Shown piece after piece: positions 27,154 to 36,433 of a stretch of DNA of 56,881 bases. The DNA comes from Stramenopiles sp. TOSAG23-3. Taxonomy: Eukaryota; Sar. The translations under genes were made by a program, and so were the position numbers. The notes beneath the pieces were generated by a model. It saw only the letters and a program-made list of their open reading frames with translations, ran no database searches and was not told the DNA's origin. The stretch spans positions 1 to 56,881 of the forward strand of contig LT642156.1 in NCBI GenBank assembly GCA_900128585.1, read 5' to 3'. Position 1 is the stretch's first letter. Each line of letters opens with the position of its first letter.

Positions 27154-28797
27154 TTACTCTCCCTTTCCTTTGTCTTCCGGTTCAAAGTCCTTCTGCACTG
27201 TCTTCTTCCCGGAAGCGTTTGCGGGGGAGGATGGTGGGGTGTCTTCAAAATCGATGGAAAACATCCGTGGGTCGGCCACTTCGTTGTCCTCCACATCGAC
27301 CATCTCTAAATCTACCTCAATATCATCGTCTACAACAGACAGTTGCATTTGGTGCGAGAGGCTCCCACTGTTGTCGCTGGGCCCCCATTGGTGAGCAATT
27401 CCCCCCAGGGCAAGGTAAAAAATAAAGTGCCACACGGCGAACCAGCACCACTCCATTTGCCATGGCCATTTGATGACGCCCACCCGGGCCAGGAACATGA
27501 CCACCGTCGCGAGCGACCAGATGATCACGAGGCCCGACAGCAGGTTTGCCAGTTTGACGTACATTTTGTGCTTGTACGTTTGCCCTTGGGTCACTAAATT
27601 CGCCTGGGTCTTTGAGAGTGCATAGTATATCCAGCACAAAATGAAGATGTTCAGCATGACCGGGGGCAACGCCCAGAAAGCTTCCCCGCCCTCGCCCGAC
27701 GATTCAAGGGATGTCATGGTGCGGAAGTTTTCGTTGATGGAGAATACAAAATAGCCAAGGTGCAGAGAAAAAACTTGCCACTTCTCACGGGACGAGAGCT
27801 CTGGCTTGACGACCCCGAGCCCGAGGCAGACAATCAAGATAAGGAGCCGGGCCATGGTGTTCTTCAGCTCATTGACGACCATGGAGACGAGGTACATGGC
27901 GTGGCAGCTTGGGTAACAAATTGGTTGCCCCGTCTTGTTCGCCTCGGCGAACGTGATGAAGTATAGCGCGCTCCCCACCAACGTCAGCACCGCGATGATC
28001 AAGATGGCGTAGTGGATGCTGATGATCTCAGTTTTGTACCGGTACAGCTGGACGAGAAAGAACAGCAACAGGACGGCGACGAAGCCGACATGAATCGCAA
28101 AGAACGGGACCAGGCCGTACAAATGCGCGGGCAAGTACCCGTACGGGTTTCTAAACTCCAGCTCCGTCTTCATTATCCACTGGCCATCGAGTTGGTTATT
28201 GGTATCCGTGAAGTTTACCCAGTTCCCCGTCGTGCTTCCATCGTCTTCACCATCGTCGTACAGGCTGTCGTCTGGGCAAATTCGAAAGACCGCCCGCACC
28301 GGGCCCGACACCACTACGTCCAGAGACACTTTCGGAATTTCGATCACCCCCGTCTCCGTGACGCTTTTCGGTTGAAAGTTGAAGACCGCGCGCGTGTTTT
28401 GTTTGCCTTCCTTCCTCATCGTGTCCGGGGAGTCGCAGAGTTCGGAAATCGTGGGCAGGTCGTGGTCATGGTATATGGTCACGGTCGCGTACCTCGAATA
28501 CTTGGGCTTCGTCTGTTTGTTTGATTTGTCCATGTACCGAATGGTGGCTGGGCCTGCAGCAACGCGAGGGGTAAAGTCTTTGACGCCCAGGGGCGCGTCC
28601 GCAGCGCTGAAGACTGCGAGCTCGCCGTAGGAGACAATGCAAGTCTTTTGAAAGCATTGGCCGGACGGGCAATCTTCGTTCGTCTCGCAACGTCGCGGGG
28701 ATATGTTGACCCCCGACAAATGGTAACGGGACGCAAGACACGCCGGCAGAGCGCCGCTCGCGACGACGGCAAGGGCCAGCAAGATGTTGCGGTACAT
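27154..28797 (-). CDS. GOST-family seven-TM protein (TMEM87/GPR107-like)
   Basis: This is 547 residues with start at ATG 28795-28797. It has a signal peptide (about 1-22), then a lumenal/extracellular region (about 23-225) with an early Cys cluster (RRCETNEDCPSGQCFQKTC). It is followed by the marker NPYGYLPA and seven TM helices (about 228-470), ending in an acidic cytosolic tail with Ser/Pro. The NPYGYL-type motif just before TM1 and a beta-rich ectodomain are typical of the GOST proteins (TMEM87, GPR107/108, Wntless relatives), which act in Golgi trafficking or as chaperone-like membrane proteins. The extra Cys cluster is not standard for TMEM87. GC content is visibly higher than in neighbouring genes. 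The family assignment is good; which branch is uncertain. Confidence 0.8.
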   Translation of the reverse strand: MYRNILLALAVVASGALPACLASRYHLSGVNISPRRCETNEDCPSGQCFQKTCIVSYGELAVFSAADAPLGVKDFTPRVAAGPATIRYMDKSNKQTKPKYSRYATVTIYHDHDLPTISELCDSPDTMRKEGKQNTRAVFNFQPKSVTETGVIEIPKVSLDVVVSGPVRAVFRICPDDSLYDDGEDDGSTTGNWVNFTDTNNQLDGQWIMKTELEFRNPYGYLPAHLYGLVPFFAIHVGFVAVLLLFFLVQLYRYKTEIISIHYAILIIAVLTLVGSALYFITFAEANKTGQPICYPSCHAMYLVSMVVNELKNTMARLLILIVCLGLGVVKPELSSREKWQVFSLHLGYFVFSINENFRTMTSLESSGEGGEAFWALPPVMLNIFILCWIYYALSKTQANLVTQGQTYKHKMYVKLANLLSGLVIIWSLATVVMFLARVGVIKWPWQMEWCWFAVWHFIFYLALGGIAHQWGPSDNSGSLSHQMQLSVVDDDIEVDLEMVDVEDNEVADPRMFSIDFEDTPPSSPANASGKKTVQKDFEPEDKGKGE

Positions 28798-29120
28798 GGT
28801 ATCGTTGTCTGGTGGTCAGTCACGAGTTGGTCGTGCGTATTCGTGCAAAACCGATAAAGAATCGTTCCACGAATTCAATAGTATAGGGGTACGAATAGTC
28901 TCTCTTTGTTTATCTATTTCAATGCACCAACTAACTGTAATTATTACGTATCTCATCTACTTCTTTACCAAGAGTATAAATAGTATTATAAATAATTTGT
29001 CGTCACATTATTATATACACTTGAGTTGTTTTGTTAAAATTGTAATAAAAGCACGCAGCAAAGAAGAAGAGAATAAAAACGAAGAAGGGAAGGAAGCGCA
29101 CACATACGGATGTTAATTAA

Positions 29121-29148
29121 ATACACCAGGTATTAATACCTGGTGTAT
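29121..29148. repeat. Perfect 28-bp palindrome
   Basis: The arms ATACACCAGG and CCTGGTGTAT surround the self-complementary centre TATTAATA, so all 28 bases are self-complementary. It is followed at once by a third copy of TACCTGGTATTATA. It belongs to the CCAGGTA/TACCTGG family. Confidence 0.9.
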
Positions 29149-29203
29149 ACCTGGTATTATACACAGACAGTGTTGAGGTCGAGGAGGGACGGAGGAGTCG
29201 GAG

Positions 29204-29539
29204 ATGTTGTTGGGTTTTCAAGAAAAAGAAGATCGATTATTGAAGTACATTTTTGAGGAATTTTTAGGACTGGACCAGGTAAGCCACCTTATAATTAAGG
29301 ATATATGTATATAGGGATAATGATATGAGACCCTTTGGAATGATAAGGTGATTGTAGATGTAGGGATTTAGATGAAATCATTTAATATAAAAATAGAATT
29401 AAAAAGTGATAAAATATACACCGTTATATAAACACAGCATAAATACTATTTATATATACATATCCTTAATATTGGATTATTTTGTCTCCAGCTCACGCAC
29501 AGACAGTCCCTTGCTAGACTATGTAGTTTAATAGATTGA
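29204..29539 (+). CDS. Candidate two-exon 40-residue ORF
   Basis: An ATG at 29204 opens 25 codons (beginning MLLGFQEKEDRLLKYIFEEF) that end at CAG followed by GTAAGC (29279), a good splice donor. A pyrimidine-rich acceptor TTTTGTCTCCAG ends at 29491, with CCTTAAT as possible branch site 25 bases upstream. Splicing keeps frame and adds LTHRQSLARLCSLID before TGA 29537-29539. The joined peptide reads as an amphipathic helical protein, and the first exon with its 5' leader is clearly GC-richer than the surroundings. The intron would be 213 bases. I recognise no family, further exons may exist, and chance is not excluded. Confidence 0.35.
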
Positions 29540-29746
29540 GTCGTCTTATTTTGTATTTTTTTTTTAGAGTCTCTCTTCTCTCTTCCATTTTTTTTTGAAT
29601 TTTTTGTGATTCCGTTGTTGTACAATTACGAGGTGTTATATCTCCCTCCTCGTTACGTAAATAATTTTAATAAAATATATAGATTATTAATGCTGTGTAA
29701 TGTATTATTATCATCAAAGAAGTGTATATACAGTTTCTTTTAATTG

Positions 29747-29848
29747 TTCTTCTTCTTCTTCTTCTTTTTCTTCTTCTTCTTCTTCTTCTTCTTTCTTCTT
29801 CTTCTTCTTCTTCTTCTTCTTCTTCTTCTTCTCTTCTTCTTCTTCTCT
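29747..29848. repeat. (TTC)n microsatellite
   Basis: About 100 bases of TTC repeats with a few interruptions. The same repeat unit occurs inside the coding region at 51190-51260. Confidence 0.95.
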
Positions 29849-30142
29849 TGTTTGTTTTTTGTTGTTTTGTTGACGACGACCTGCTCTACAAAATACCGGT
29901 ACGTACCGTATTATACCAGGTATCGTACTCTACCAGTATATCTGTGTAGAAGAAGAGGATTAGTAAAAAAATTTCTTCTATTTTTCAAATTTCAATTTAC
30001 AACATAGAAAAAGGTAATATCAAAGCAGAAACAAATTATGAAAAGATCCCGATTAATCGATAGTAGAAATACTTTGAGAGAATAGTTCCGCTATCACAGT
30101 TTTTATTAATACCCTTACTTCTTCTTTTTACCCTCCGACAGA

Positions 30143-30598
30143 ATGCATCGAGCAGCGGGTTTCACAGCAGGTTCCGCAGGCGGCAAAACGTCCAAGACCG
30201 TCAAAAACGGCGGTCTTTCCGTTGGTTCCCCAGCTGGGGGAAGGCCAAAGTTAGGATCGCTCCAACCTTTAGGGAAAATTCAAGGGCCAAAGGGTGGTAA
30301 ACTGACGAGTCTCGGCCGGGCTCCGTCCTCCGGTGCCGGTAGTGCCTCGGTTTTGTCGAAGAACGAAATGGACGCCGCAAAGTTCAAGTTCGATACCTAC
30401 GCGGACGACAAAGATGGGACGATACATAAGAGTGGCCTGAAATTGTTGTTGGGAGAAATGAGTTTAGATCTTTCGGAGGACGTTTTTGACAACTATGTTG
30501 ACATGACCTACAAAACGTACGCGAAGACCCTTGGGAAAGGCGTGGCATGGGACCAGTTTCTGGAAATTTATGCAAAAGTGACGGGGGAAAAGAAGTGA
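30143..30598 (+). CDS. Small EF-hand-like protein
   Basis: This is 151 residues. The first 75 are Gly/Ser/Lys/Pro-rich and probably disordered. The second half is helical and contains one EF-hand-like loop at about 89-100 (ADDKDGTIHKSG), which keeps D3, D5, G6 and I8 but lacks the first Asp and the final Glu. Ca2+ binding is therefore doubtful. A second helix-loop-helix (about 110-147, DLSEDVFDNYVDMTYKTY to AWDQFLEIYAKV) is calmodulin-like without a usable loop. No signal peptide or TM segment. Small proteins of this shape occur among axonemal and cytoskeletal EF-hand proteins, but I cannot assign it. The start ATG at 30143 is the only in-frame choice at the head of the ORF. Confidence 0.65.
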   Translation: MHRAAGFTAGSAGGKTSKTVKNGGLSVGSPAGGRPKLGSLQPLGKIQGPKGGKLTSLGRAPSSGAGSASVLSKNEMDAAKFKFDTYADDKDGTIHKSGLKLLLGEMSLDLSEDVFDNYVDMTYKTYAKTLGKGVAWDQFLEIYAKVTGEKK

Positions 30599-30857
30599 GA
30601 GAGTGTAGTAATTTTGGTCTCAACGCCAGCCTACGAGGCAGCAGAGGCCTTTTTTTTTACATCTGTCCTACATGTTTTTTTTTATAGAGTTTAAGTCAGG
30701 GTATTGTTATTAGTTGGGAGTATAATTGTATAACCATTATCCCAAGTCGAAATTAGAAAATGTGCATGATGGGTGTCGTGATGGGGAAAAGACGAAGTAA
30801 AAGAAGGGTGCTCGAAGCGGCTACGGGATCTCTCTTGGCTTAAGCCCGTTTCCATTT

Positions 30858-31823
30858 CTACAATTCAACGTTGCCCTTCCTTTTCTTGGTGGGTTTCCGC
30901 CGCTTTCGCTTTGGCTTCTCGGTTTCTATTATTCCGTACATGCCTTTTGGCGCTTTCGGTACCATTTTGGCAATTTCTGGACTGTGCACCCATTGCTGCG
31001 CGGTGAACTTCTCGCCTTTCACAATTGGGCACCCACCATGCCAAGTTCTTTTGTCGCTTTCTCCGTTGGCGAGCCGGGGGAGGAAAAGCAGTGCTCGCCC
31101 CTTTGCTGGTCTGACTTTTAACGTCTCGGAGCAACAGCAGTGGGGCATATCTCTGTAATGAGAATAGTTCGATGCATCGCACAGGATTTCGTCTCTACAA
31201 GATTGTTTCTTTAAGTCCCCACTGCTATTGTACGGGACGGCAACACCCGGTTCAAGCCTTTTTTCTACCAAAGGGAATATCGTCTCTCCTCCTTCTTCTG
31301 GAGTTGAAAGGTACATCAAGACAGTTGCAAACCGAAAATTTGCGCTGGACTGGATGGCTGCCGAATAATCGTAATGTGGCTGGTAAAGTTGTTTTTTCCC
31401 GTACCTTTGAATCTGCAGTGCTTCGAATTGCTGATCTTTGTTCAAGGCATACGTGTGCCCTTGGAGTGGAAGAGCAAGGAGCAAATCACGAATGCGCTTT
31501 CGTATTTTTCTCACCGCTCTACGATTTGCTTGGTGTTCGGTCAAAAAGTGGGACGAGGAGGTCCGTTTGGAAATGGTTTGGTCTCCCGCTGTTTTTGCAG
31601 GAACCAGGTGAGGGAGCGACACGCTAACAAGGTAGTCGCACTCTTTTGCAGTCAAAAAATTATCAACTACAGCAATGGGCGGATTGAGACTAAGCATTTG
31701 CCCATTTTCGTAGCGATCCAACGCCCGTGCCCATGCGTCCAAAGAAACCGCATTTGTATTAACGATGACCACACAGAGGCAGACTGCCACAACGTGGAGG
31801 GGGAGAAATATTATCGTGCGCAT
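30858..31823 (-). CDS. Secreted/ER prolyl 4-hydroxylase (Fe/2-oxoglutarate dioxygenase)
   Basis: This is 321 residues starting at ATG 31821-31823. It has a signal peptide (about 1-25, hydrophobic VVAVCLCVVIVNTNA). The catalytic double-stranded beta-helix spans about 50-280. It has the iron ligands H150 and D152 (QPHYDY) and H262 (TWHGGCPI), and the 2-oxoglutarate lysine K272 (GEKFTAQQW). LMYLSTPEEGGETIFP is the typical P4H-alpha core. These enzymes hydroxylate proline in secreted proteins such as collagen-like or HRGP-like cell-wall proteins in the ER. A Cys-rich insert (about 209-231, CRDEILC to HCCC) and a strongly basic C-terminus (KRKRRKPTKKRK) are extra. There is no clear KDEL-type signal (ends NVEL). 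The call is solid. Confidence 0.9.
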   Translation of the reverse strand: MRTIIFLPLHVVAVCLCVVIVNTNAVSLDAWARALDRYENGQMLSLNPPIAVVDNFLTAKECDYLVSVSLPHLVPAKTAGDQTISKRTSSSHFLTEHQANRRAVRKIRKRIRDLLLALPLQGHTYALNKDQQFEALQIQRYGKKQLYQPHYDYSAAIQSSANFRFATVLMYLSTPEEGGETIFPLVEKRLEPGVAVPYNSSGDLKKQSCRDEILCDASNYSHYRDMPHCCCSETLKVRPAKGRALLFLPRLANGESDKRTWHGGCPIVKGEKFTAQQWVHSPEIAKMVPKAPKGMYGIIETEKPKRKRRKPTKKRKGNVEL

Positions 31824-33288
31824 GGCGTCAAATTATTTTTCCAGTCCAGTGTGAACAAGCGCCCACAGCATTTCGTTGTATTTATTTGTTTGGTTGAATT
31901 TATCACCCCCCCCCCTTCTCGTTGCAGGTATTAAATGCGATATCACAATGACATTTCATAAATTTATAACCCCCCACATTTATGAAAGTAAGTTTAATCA
32001 CTTTATTATTTTTTTATTGATGAATCTGTTCAGCCTATTTCTATGTATTATATTCTGATTATATATTATTATCTAAAAAAATACAAATTTGAGTTTCCGT
32101 TGTTGTTATAATCCTACCGTATTGTTTTTTCTATTGATTGTGTTTCTTGTTTAGTTATTATTATTTGTTATTAATTATTGTTCTTCTTTTTGTCGTGTTC
32201 TTTTTCTTTCGTATTATGTGTGTATCAATATTTAAACAAATACGGTACAGGGTACAGGTACATTGGTGAAATAAATAATAGATTAAAAATAATTGGAATA
32301 TACATATATGTACACTACACTAAATACAATGGTGGAAAAGGGTATGCAAAAATAAATAGACCTACTACATGTATAGTTAGTTGAAAAGGCCAATTGTTAG
32401 ATCATAGACTAATTAGTCACACTTTTTTTTTATATACTATTACAGCAGGACATTGGGTCACAATTTTGTATAATTAATCCAAGATTATATATGTAGACCA
32501 TTATAATATGACATTTTCGTATGAATTTGAGGTTCGAATTCGGGATTCGGGATTCGGCATATATTTGAATCTTTCTCTGGTCTCTGGACTCTGGACTTGA
32601 CACGACACACGACACCCGCGCATCATCCGCGGGTGTCAAGTCACAGGTATATTATAATATTAGACTATATAACACGTACTAGTAAGTACCGATAAAATAA
32701 AATACCTGGTAATAGTATAGCACCAAATAAAACGTTTTAACTTTTGACTAAAAGCTAGACAATAGTATTAATGGAATTAACGAACAGCGAACAGCGAAGA
32801 AGTTGCAACGAAATAAAAGAAGAAGAGCAAAACAATTGACTCTTGAATTTTTATTGCTTGCATATAGTGGGTTGTTGTGGCTCTAATATTTACGTAATTA
32901 TACTGATAAAAGAGTAAGAGGATATCATTATACGATAATACTACTATAACTAATAATGCAAAATACAATAGTAGTTTCAGCACAAAATAATAATAAATTA
33001 AAAAAAAAGGGAGGAAGAAGAAGTAAGAAGGAGGAAGGGGGAAAAAATATGATCATCATAGGTACATAGTAGGTATCATCATATTAATATCATGGCGGGG
33101 TGCGGCGCGATGATGAGATATTCCCACAATTAATATACATCGCCGCATGGTGAAATGGTGAAAGTATTTTAAAACAACCATCTGGTAAACCATCTTCCTA
33201 ATCATTCTCTTGCAACACCGTTTTTTTCCTGCTCGAACGTGTTCAAGCACCCAAAGCGAACGAACGACGAATTAATTATATATTCTGG
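31824..33288. other. Long AT-rich divergent spacer with GC-rich hairpin
   Basis: This holds a run of nine C (about 31906-31914), a GC-rich hairpin (32611-32637), one TAGACTAATTAG word (about 32407) and A-rich tracts (about 32995-33045). No gene is recognised. Confidence 0.5.
32611..32637. repeat. GC-rich 10-bp inverted repeat
   Basis: GACACCCGCG, a seven-base loop, then the exact complement CGCGGGTGTC. It stands out in very AT-rich DNA and follows short direct repeats (GGGATTC twice, GACACGACACACGACAC). Its function is unknown. Confidence 0.75.
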
Positions 33289-33993
33289 ATGAGAATAAGC
33301 ACTGTCCTTGTGGTATGCGCGACCGTCCTTGTTGCAGCAAGCGCAAGGAGGCTTGCTGGTAGGGAATGGCGTGAAGGATATGAACTTGCAAGCCGTGAGA
33401 CAAGATGCGATGTATGCAACAACGTGGCACCGTTTACGTATCAATACATCGAACACGACCAGTGTGATGCAGTGACTTATAATCGCGCAATGGAAATATG
33501 TACAATCAAAGACTATGAGCCGGGTACAGAAGAGTTCGACGTTTGCATGTACATTAATTTGGACGGATGCCAGCAATTAATGTATGAAATCAGCCGGGGA
33601 TCCCTAGCATTTTCGAACAAACTGTGCAGGCATTGGTGTGCATCGCGAAGGCTAGGTGATGACTATGCGCCAAAAAGACGCTTGATCGGTGCTTTAAAAA
33701 GGCGATTGTTTAAAGCGCATGGGAGATGGTGCGGTCCTAACTGGACAAACGGACGAAAAATTGCTTCTCGGGATTTCTGGATTGCAGAAGGCAGACCGTA
33801 TTCATTCAATAATGACTGGGACTACCCCGCCGTTGATAGTGACGACCGGGCATGCCGGACACATGATTTACGTTGTGCTAAATCTTCTGTGGGCTGTTGC
33901 CAGTGGCACGACGTAGCCTTAGTAAGGTCCTTGAACGATTCCCCATGGATTGCTCTCGCCATGAAGCTCGCATCGAAGACACGGAAGTGTTGA
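33289..33993 (+). CDS. Secreted saposin-like / phospholipase A2 protein
   Basis: This is 234 residues with a signal peptide (about 1-19, cleavage near SAR). Residues about 40-118 have the Cys spacing of a saposin-B-like fold (CDVC, C59, C71, C86, C94, C113, C117), which binds lipids. Residues about 145-215 look like a secreted phospholipase A2. GRWCGPNWTNG (about 145-155) is the calcium loop and ACRTHDLRC carries the catalytic pair H192-D193, with further Cys (C203-C204) following. sPLA2 enzymes hydrolyse the sn-2 ester of phospholipids using Ca2+. The Gly pattern of the loop departs from the classic one, so activity is likely but not certain. A saposin-like region with PLA2 in one protein is uncommon. 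A dibasic stretch between them (KRRLIGALKRRLFK) could be a processing site. Confidence 0.7.
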   Translation: MRISTVLVVCATVLVAASARRLAGREWREGYELASRETRCDVCNNVAPFTYQYIEHDQCDAVTYNRAMEICTIKDYEPGTEEFDVCMYINLDGCQQLMYEISRGSLAFSNKLCRHWCASRRLGDDYAPKRRLIGALKRRLFKAHGRWCGPNWTNGRKIASRDFWIAEGRPYSFNNDWDYPAVDSDDRACRTHDLRCAKSSVGCCQWHDVALVRSLNDSPWIALAMKLASKTRKC

Positions 33994-34324
33994 AAAAATC
34001 ACAAACAAACGCTGTGCTCTTTGTGTACTTCATACTCGTACGAAGGTGTTACTCTAGTAATTTAAAACAAGAAAATTGGCTGTTATTTAAGTAATTTTAA
34101 AAACAAGAAAATTGGCTGTTATTTAAGTAATTAATTAAAAAGGGAGAATGCGCCAATCTTTTATTCAAAAATCTTTAAGATGTTATTTTTTACTTCTTGA
34201 AAAAACTTTGTTTATCTGTAATGATCTTACGCGATTGAATTAAAAAAGCTCTCTCCCCTCTCCGTTTCTCTTTCTGTATTTGTTTCTATTTTTACACACT
34301 TTTCGCGCGTGCAGTTCTCTCTTC
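33994..34324. other. Convergent 3' spacer with tandem CAGCCAAT elements
   Basis: This separates the 3' ends of the PLA2-like gene (+) and G6PD (-). It contains two head-to-tail copies of the dispersed element in minus orientation (34062-34136). Otherwise it is AT-rich. Confidence 0.75.
34062..34136 (-). repeat. Tandem pair of the CAGCCAAT dispersed element
   Basis: Two nearly identical units of about 37 bp (34062-34097 and 34098-34136) each read, on the minus strand, AATTACTTAAATAACAGCCA continuing into ATTTTCTTGTTTT. They differ only in their outer A/T bases. Confidence 0.9.
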
Positions 34325-36013
34325 TCACAGGCTGCTGGGTGTTCTGCTGACGTACATGTATTCTTCGTTGCGATGGTAAATTTGGGACAAGAAAGCATCC
34401 GCGGCTGGGGGACCTCGGCTTCCGTAAGGGTATGGAATTGGTGTAGGGGCATTTCCACTTTCCAGAGCATGCAGCAGAGGGGTAAAGATTGCCCATGCGG
34501 CCTCCAACTCATCGTTGCGGACAAATGCAGATTGTTCTCCTCGCAATACATCCAATATTAGGCGCGTGTACGCATCTGGTATTGTCGCTGAAAGTTCTGG
34601 AAAGCTACTCTTGTAGTCCAAATCCATATCCGTCATCATCGGCTGGGTCCTGAAACCAGGCATTTTTACATTCATCTTCATGTAAACGGCCTCGTCAGGC
34701 TGTACGCGAATAACTAGCTCGTTGTTTGGCATGTCGTGACCGGCAAACATGGTGGAATGCCCAGGGGGGCACTTCAATTGTATTCGTACCTCTGCTTTTC
34801 TTTCGTTAAGTGCTTTTCCCGCTTTCATAATGAAGGGGACTCCTGCCCACCGAGAATTGTTGATCTGGAACTGCGCCAAGCAATAGGTTGGGCATTTGGA
34901 CCCCTCCGGCACCGTCTCGTCGTCCAAGTAGCCCGGTTTACCGTTCGCCGCGCAGTACTGACCGATAATAACATCGTCGAGCGCCAACGGTGGGATGCAA
35001 CGAAGCACTTTGACCTTTTCGTCCCGGACGTAGTTGCTATGATTTCCCCCTGATACGCACACCGGGGGCTCCATCGCCACTAAACTTAGGATCTGCAGCA
35101 AATGGTTCTGCATAACATCGCGGATGATCCCAAACTCGTCAAAGTACCCCCCTCGCCCTTCCGTCCCAAAGTTTTCCTTGAAGCTTATAATCACGCACTT
35201 CACCGAATCACGATTCCACAACGGGGACAGAAAGATGTTCGCAAATCGCAACACCATCAAATTCTGAACCATCTCCTTCCCCAAATAATGGTCAATACGA
35301 TACACTTGATCCTCGGTAAGAACGCTTCCTAAGCTTCTTGCCAGCTCGGCCGAGCTTTCGGAGTCTTTCCCAAAAGGCTTTTCTACAATAAAACGATTCC
35401 AGCCTGCCGTGGACATGGCCGCAAACTTTATTGCCTGCGCAGACGGTGCAAATTGCGGCGGGGGTATGGCGAAATAAAACAGCCGGTTGCACGAACTGGT
35501 AGCGGAGTGGTGGTTCACCCCTTCCTCAAAGGCAGTCGCGTGGACGTGCAGTTTCTCCCAAGAAGCGGTGTCGTCATACGCCTTCCCCTGGTTGTAAAAG
35601 CACTTAGACAGGAACGGCGCAACGAATTTCTCTGGCCCCTTCCCTTCCAAGCAGCCGGACATCTTTTCTCGAAAACTTTCGTCCGTGTACGGGCTCCGTG
35701 CGAAACCAACCACTTCGAAGTGCTCTGGCAAGTAGCCTAAACAAAAGAGTTGAAATAGAGATGGGTACGTCTTCTTCTTAGCAAGGTCCCCCGAGGCACC
35801 CACAACGACGACAGTAAGTGCCTCAGCCTGAAAGTCAAGACCAGGAGCATCCGAAGTGTTCCTAATCAACAGTTGTTTCAAGTCTTTCTCGCCCGGATTC
35901 AGGGCCGTCGGGGAGATGGCCCGAGGTTTGCTGGACAGTGTCGGGGAGGACGGTGCTGCCGGCACGTCATCCATGCCGGCAACGGAGTACAATTTAAAAG
36001 TCTTCAGATCCAT
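34325..36013 (-). CDS. zwf: Glucose-6-phosphate 1-dehydrogenase
   Basis: This is 562 residues from the first in-frame ATG (36011-36013). It catalyses NADP-dependent oxidation of glucose 6-phosphate to 6-phosphogluconolactone, the entry step of the oxidative pentose-phosphate pathway and a main NADPH source for lipid synthesis. The Rossmann motif GASGDLAKKK is at about 71-80. The substrate/active-site block RIDHYLGKE is at about 238-246, preceded by the expected EKPFG. FDEFGIIRDVMQNHLLQ and the Arg/Lys residues of the C-terminal domain are all present. The length is about 50 residues longer than the usual cytosolic enzyme. The extension (about 1-65) is Ser/Pro-rich and not a clear signal peptide or plastid transit peptide, so cytosolic location is inferred. 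The gene symbol is the conventional one for the family. Confidence 0.97.
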   Translation of the reverse strand: MDLKTFKLYSVAGMDDVPAAPSSPTLSSKPRAISPTALNPGEKDLKQLLIRNTSDAPGLDFQAEALTVVVVGASGDLAKKKTYPSLFQLFCLGYLPEHFEVVGFARSPYTDESFREKMSGCLEGKGPEKFVAPFLSKCFYNQGKAYDDTASWEKLHVHATAFEEGVNHHSATSSCNRLFYFAIPPPQFAPSAQAIKFAAMSTAGWNRFIVEKPFGKDSESSAELARSLGSVLTEDQVYRIDHYLGKEMVQNLMVLRFANIFLSPLWNRDSVKCVIISFKENFGTEGRGGYFDEFGIIRDVMQNHLLQILSLVAMEPPVCVSGGNHSNYVRDEKVKVLRCIPPLALDDVIIGQYCAANGKPGYLDDETVPEGSKCPTYCLAQFQINNSRWAGVPFIMKAGKALNERKAEVRIQLKCPPGHSTMFAGHDMPNNELVIRVQPDEAVYMKMNVKMPGFRTQPMMTDMDLDYKSSFPELSATIPDAYTRLILDVLRGEQSAFVRNDELEAAWAIFTPLLHALESGNAPTPIPYPYGSRGPPAADAFLSQIYHRNEEYMYVSRTPSSL

Positions 36014-36433
36014 AACACAGTTTGATGAAATCGATACATGCAATTGATCATTGGTAAAACTGAAACAATTTCTCTCTCTTTGAATTTTCTTTCCTTTATT
36101 GTTAAATTACTCTTTTGCACCACACTGAAGAAACACACGGTTGGACAAGGTGTTTTGGTTAGTGAATGGTGAATAATCCAAACTCGCCGCGTGGGATGAT
36201 GGATAGATGGAGGATGATGATGACAACAAATTATTAATATTAATTTTTTAATAGTATAATAAATACAGGGTATAGCACAGCACAAACAACTCACAAAAAT
36301 AATAATAAGAAGGATACTACATACACACTACAGCAACAGTATCTTCTTTTTCTCTTTTCACCACTAAGTAGACTAGTCTCATATCTTTTGATGTAATAAC
36401 CTCATAATCATCATGTTATAAATAGGTTTACCA
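36014..36433. other. AT-rich spacer between minus-strand genes
   Basis: 5' flank of G6PD and 3' flank of the carboxypeptidase gene. It contains a GATG/GGATGATGGATAGATGGA-type simple patch (about 36193-36222). Nothing else is recognised. Confidence 0.5.

Larger units (their letters stand above)
28798..30142. other. Long divergent spacer with palindrome, TTC repeat and candidate mini-gene
   Basis: This holds the perfect 28-bp palindrome (29121-29148), a possible two-exon small ORF (29204-29539), AACACAGCATAAAT (about 29431) and TAATGCTGTGTAA (about 29689) words, and a long TTC microsatellite (29747-29848). Another CCAGGTA-rich patch lies at about 29894-29930. Confidence 0.6.

Noticed and set aside
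28012-28524. A 170-codon plus-strand frame in the GOST-like gene
   Set aside because: Antisense to conserved TM and ectodomain sequence; no family likeness.
26975-29200. GACGGAGGAG seen three times in spacers (about 17712, 26981, 29190)
   Set aside because: Only ten bases with different flanks; too few copies to separate from chance.
29744-30007. Phe/Leu-rich plus-strand frames over the TTC repeat
   Set aside because: The long frame is produced by the microsatellite itself.
30384-30623. A 79-codon minus-strand frame over the small EF-hand-like gene
   Set aside because: Antisense to a better-supported small gene with EF-hand-like sequence.
32531-32550. GGTTCGAATTC, similar to a tRNA B box
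   Set aside because: No A box, acceptor stem or cloverleaf can be drawn around it.
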